Below are positions 61,009 through 64,000 of a stretch of 64,000 nucleotides of DNA, in pieces (the stretch's first letter is position 1; every line of letters starts with the position of its first letter). Source of the DNA: CAWUFC02 sp963921335 (GTDB lineage: Bacteria > Pseudomonadota > Gammaproteobacteria > Pseudomonadales > Halieaceae). The position numbers were made by a program, and so were the translations under genes. Location of the stretch: contig CAWUFC020000002.1 in NCBI GenBank assembly GCA_963921335.3, positions 1,426,001 to 1,490,000 on the forward strand. Reading direction: 5' to 3'. A model generated the notes under the pieces. The model was not told the origin of the DNA, did not search any database, and saw only the letters and a program-made list of their open reading frames with translations.

Positions 61009-61678
61009 TACCGTACCAACTAAGCGAGACAACTTTATCTGGCTACTTTTTGCCCTGATTTTGCTGCTGTTTAGTGGCGCCATCCTGGAACAATACGGCT
61101 CCGCCAACGGGGCAACCCTGGTTAACCTGTCCATCACCTTCACCCTGATCGTAGCCGTCTGGAGCATGCAGTCGGTCAGACGCTGGTATCACTCCCGCTG
61201 GGGTGTGACGGCCATTATCATCGGGCTCGGCATCGGTGACTACTTTCTCGACGTGGCACAGCTGCCCCTGATTCATATCGGTTTTATCCTGACCTTCCTG
61301 ATCACCAGCACTTATATCGCCAGCCGGCAGGTGCTGTTTTCGGGCAGCGTGGATTTCAACAAGATTGTCGGCGCCATCTGCATTTACATATTGATGGGGC
61401 TGATCTGGGCCTTTGCCTATATCGGCTGCGAGATCCTGTTTCCGGGTTCACTCAAGGGATTTACCGATGTCGCCTGGCAGGACAATGTGCAGGAAGCCTT
61501 CTACTACAGCTTTGTCACCCTGACGACACTCGGCTATGGCGAGATCACGCCGATACAGCCGCTAGCCCGATTCCTCGCCTACATGGAAGCACTGACCGGG
61601 CAATTCTACATTGCAGTCCTGGTTGCCAGCCTGATCGGTGTGAGGCTGGCGTCGATCAGTTCTGAGGACGCATTCTAA
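61001..61678 (+). CDS. Potassium channel-type membrane protein
   Basis: 225 residues from ATG 61001. Five to six helices, with pore loop FVTLTTLGYGEITPIQPLA, where TLGYGE is the K+ selectivity filter, followed by the last helix (YIAVLVASLIGVRLASIS). It belongs to the Ion_trans_2 class without a C-terminal ligand domain. It overlaps the DUF2955 gene by eight bases and converges with the PLD gene, sharing CTAA. Confidence 0.92.
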   Translation: MVDTVPTKRDNFIWLLFALILLLFSGAILEQYGSANGATLVNLSITFTLIVAVWSMQSVRRWYHSRWGVTAIIIGLGIGDYFLDVAQLPLIHIGFILTFLITSTYIASRQVLFSGSVDFNKIVGAICIYILMGLIWAFAYIGCEILFPGSLKGFTDVAWQDNVQEAFYYSFVTLTTLGYGEITPIQPLARFLAYMEALTGQFYIAVLVASLIGVRLASISSEDAF

Positions 61679-63219
61679 AGCTGGTCCTCCAGCGGCAGGA
61701 TGCCGTAGAAACCAGACTGGAAGCGAAGCCAGCCGCTGCTCTCTGGCTCTTTATGCACCACTTCTTCTTCACCGTGTATCCAATGACGCCACTGAATCTT
61801 GCCCTCCGGCCCTATCTCCACCTTGTAGGCGAACTGAGAGATGCTCTTTTCGATCTCACTGCGCAGCAGGGCAGCAAACTCAGGAGCGTCGAGAACAATA
61901 CCCATCTCGGTATTGATATCGATGGATCTCGGGTCAATATTAAGTGAGCCAATAAACAACCAACGGGAATCAACCAGCACCGCCTTGGTATGCAAGGTGG
62001 TGCGCAAACCCGGATTGCGGCTACCGCCGCTGGCACTGGTTTCCAGAACCGTTACGCCCGCTTCTACCAGCGGACGCCGGTATTTCTTGTAGTGGGGGTG
62101 CACCGCCGTGTGGTTATTAGATGCCAGGGAGTTGGTCAAGATACCCACCTCTACACCTCTTTTCTGGATATCGATCAGGGCGTCGGTCAGTGACTGCCGG
62201 GGTATAAAATACGGGGAGTAGATAATCACCTCTTTCTCAGCCGCGGCGATCACACTGCCCAGTGAGTTTGCCAGTGACTGGTACTCCTAGGACACCGGAT
62301 TCATCAACTTTTCCGGCTTGTCGGAAAGCACGTGCGCCTCAGCGTAACTGGGTTCGATCTCTCCACGCAGGATCTTCGCCATAATTCCTTCACCGGCATC
62401 AGGCACATAGGCATAGTTGGGGTTATCGACGCGCCATTCCTGCACCAGGGCACGCTGCTCCTCCAGGTCGTCGGGGGTAGCATCCCCTTCGAATGCATCC
62501 ATGGGAATACTGAGGGCGTGATTCCAGAAGTCATCGAAGCTGTCCCCGACCTCGGGAATCAGGCCGCCAAACAGCAATAACTCAAAGTCCCAAAACAGTA
62601 TCTCGGGATCCCGATCAAAATACTCACCGGCTATATTGCGCCCACCAATGATGGTGACCAGCCCGTCGACGGTGAAGGATTTGTTGTGCATGCGACGATT
62701 GGCCCGGTCAAAATCCGCCAGGTAGTTAAGGCCACCGATGCCTTTGCGGGAGATCGGATTGAACAGGCGCACTTCCACGTTGGGATGGGCATTGAGTATG
62801 CCCAGGCTCTCGTCCTTGGCCGTGGTAAAAATATCATCCAGCAGCAACCTGACGCGAACACCTCGATCCGCCGCTCGCAGCAAGGCACCAGTGAACTCAC
62901 CCCCGGCCTCATCTGGCTTAATTAGGAAGTACTGCGCATCAATGCTGGACTGCGCCATATCCGCTAAATCCAAACGCGCATCAAGCGCATCCTCGCCCGT
63001 GGACAAGGGCACCACCGCCGTGCGCTGAGGCGCATCTGTCAGCCAGACATCATCCAGTGTCGCCAAGGGGCCGGTGGTAACAGGTGGCAACTGGCTGCTT
63101 GCTTCACGCGGGTAATCATAGGGAACACTGGTACACGCGACCAGGAACAGACTGGCCAATACAAATGCAAAACGCGCTCTGAAAGCAGTAACAGTTGCTG
63201 GCGTGACGATCGCGTTCAT
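61675..63219 (-). pseudogene. Phospholipase D family lipoprotein, interrupted by in-frame TAG
   Basis: Start ATG 63219, lipoprotein signal with lipobox LVAC. The first part (310 residues) has RRMHNKSFTVDGLVTIIGGR, the first HKD motif. It ends at TAG 62287-62289 after KLMNPVS. The same frame goes on as EYQSLANSLGSVIAAAEKEV and contains TTLHTKAVLVDSRWLFIGS, the second HKD motif, to TAG 61675. Total 515 codons fit two-HKD family members. A CAG-to-TAG change is likely. The second half could start at GTG 62253 (192 residues), but it would have no export signal. Confidence 0.87.
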
Positions 63220-63222
63220 GTG

Positions 63223-63945
63223 TTAGAAAGTTTCCTTGTGGGTCCGCAAATCCAGTTCGTGGGTCCAGGCGTTGGCTGGCTGGCGGTAGAGATACATATA
63301 GGCATCGGCTATACCCTGCAATCCGATCAGGCCCTCTTCACCCATGGCATCAAACCACTCCGGCACCAGCTTGGCAATTTTTTCACCATAAATGCCACCG
63401 TCAATCACCACATGCCCCACATGAATGCCCTGGGGCTGAAACTCGCGCGCCAGGCTCTGGGCGAGATTGCGCAATCCACCCTTCGCTGCGGTAAATGCTG
63501 CATAGCCCGGGCGACCGCGCATGGAAGCACTGGCGCCGGTAAACAGCAGACACCCCTGCTCTCTCGGCACCATCGCCCTCAGTGCTTCCCTGGCGAATAG
63601 GAAGCCGCCAAAACAGGCGATCTGCCAACATTTCTCGAAATGCCCTGCCTCAGTATTCAGAAATTCACTGGGCATATTGTTGCCGGCATTAAAGATCGCC
63701 AGATCGATCGGCCCTATCGCCTCTGCCTGCTGTATTAACTCGATCACCTGCGATTCCTCAGTCACATCACAGACCACGGCAGTCGCCTTGCCACCGTGTG
63801 CCTCAATACTGGCAACGCTTGCATCCAGTTTCTCCTGGGTACGACCAGAGACAATCACATGCAGATCCTGACCCGAGGCAGCCAGCGCCAGATAGGAACC
63901 CAGTCCCTCCAATGGACCCACTCCTGCAATTACTGCCGTTTTCAT
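63223..63945 (-). CDS. Short-chain dehydrogenase/reductase with atypical active site
   Basis: 240 residues from ATG 63945 (GGAG seven bases upstream). VIAGVGPLEGLGSYLAL is a divergent Rossmann glycine motif, FNAGNNMP stands for NNAG, and the active Ser block is FTGASASMRGR. The usual YxxxK is FTAAK in GYAAFTAAKGGLRNLA, so the catalytic Tyr appears to be Phe. Activity may be changed or lost. It is four bases upstream of the PLD gene. The window ends soon after. Confidence 0.85.
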   Translation of the reverse strand: MKTAVIAGVGPLEGLGSYLALAASGQDLHVIVSGRTQEKLDASVASIEAHGGKATAVVCDVTEESQVIELIQQAEAIGPIDLAIFNAGNNMPSEFLNTEAGHFEKCWQIACFGGFLFAREALRAMVPREQGCLLFTGASASMRGRPGYAAFTAAKGGLRNLAQSLAREFQPQGIHVGHVVIDGGIYGEKIAKLVPEWFDAMGEEGLIGLQGIADAYMYLYRQPANAWTHELDLRTHKETF

Positions 63946-64000
63946 GCCCACACTCCATGTCTTCAAAAAGATAATGGATAAGAGTATAGCCCTGAGCTAG

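Noticed and set aside
60088..62289. Recoding of TAG as a sense codon, suggested by two in-frame ambers
   Set aside because: TAG ends several other intact genes in the window, for example the ALDH16, DUF4956, formyltransferase and KDPG aldolase genes. Two separate nonsense changes or errors are simpler.
1..64000. CRISPR array, prophage, integron, tRNA or rRNA
   Set aside because: No regularly spaced repeats, no phage structural or integrase genes, and no recognisable tRNA or rRNA sequence were found by reading both strands.

Overview
The window looks like a piece of chromosome from an aerobic, GC-rich, marine-type gammaproteobacterium. This is inferred from the kind of genes present: TonB-dependent receptors with an EEVIVTAQ-type N-terminus, sulfatases, a Rieske oxygenase, a sulfotransferase, an Mla/Mce lipid transporter, LdtD and a nap operon. 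A Halieaceae/Cellvibrionales-like host would fit, but no rRNA or tRNA is present to prove it. Genes are densely packed with many start/stop overlaps. No tRNA, rRNA, CRISPR array, integrase or intact insertion sequence was seen.

Layout. 1-1775: C-terminal part of a TonB-dependent receptor. 1841-10112 (minus strand): formyltransferase, polysaccharide deacetylase, AzgA-type purine permease, 8-oxoguanine/guanine deaminase, NCS2 xanthine/uracil-type permease, LOG-type phosphoribohydrolase, DUF985 cupin and an exported adenosine/MTA/SAH-type deaminase. 10358-19129 (plus strand, divergent): a complete TonB receptor, a DMT sugar/ureide-type permease, a lipoprotein of the purine nucleoside permease (NUP) family, ribokinase, deoxyribose-phosphate aldolase and a two-domain ALDH16 aldehyde dehydrogenase. 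Together 3.5-19.1 kb reads as a purine (deoxy)nucleoside uptake and breakdown island: outer-membrane uptake, periplasmic deamination and base release, base import and deamination, and conversion of (deoxy)ribose to glyceraldehyde-3-phosphate and acetate. This is the most interesting system in the window.

19320-23899: a decaying periplasmic nitrate reductase operon. napE and napD are intact, napA has a one-base deletion in an A tract, and napB is cut after its first haem motif by a remnant of an IS481-like element. That remnant is joined directly to a sulfatase lacking its N-terminal, catalytic part. 23966-29665: outer-membrane barrel, glycine-zipper protein, GPH-type sugar symporter, exported short-chain dehydrogenase and beta-propeller lipoprotein. 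29667-34119: Mla/Mce-type lipid ABC transporter (STAS-permease, ATPase, MCE protein, PqiC-like lipoprotein) followed by an alpha/beta hydrolase. 34250-36774: M15-like peptidase and LdtD L,D-transpeptidase, as in the enterobacterial ycbB-ycbK pair. 36819-45806: HAD phosphatase, small membrane protein, fatty-acid desaturase, patatin, DUF4956 membrane protein, CotH-like protein, Rieske oxygenase, a secreted protein with a pilin-like C-terminus, VOC protein, XRE-cupin regulator and KDPG aldolase.

45877-53908: Wzm/Wzt-like polysaccharide exporter, exported MsrA, sulfotransferase, DUF4136 lipoprotein, MscS/YbdG channel, small exported protein, zinc-ribbon protein and sulfatase. 54057-57064: a dicarboxylate/amino-acid symporter fused to a periplasmic binding protein, overlapping a patatin. 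57079-63945: OmpW-like barrel, AI-2E exporter, HlyD/DUF2955 efflux pair, potassium channel, phospholipase D and a short-chain dehydrogenase. The DUF2955 and phospholipase D genes each carry one in-frame TAG. Four loci are therefore disrupted (napA, the napB/sulfatase junction, DUF2955, PLD). The napA indel and the two ambers could be decay or sequence error; the IS junction is harder to explain by error.
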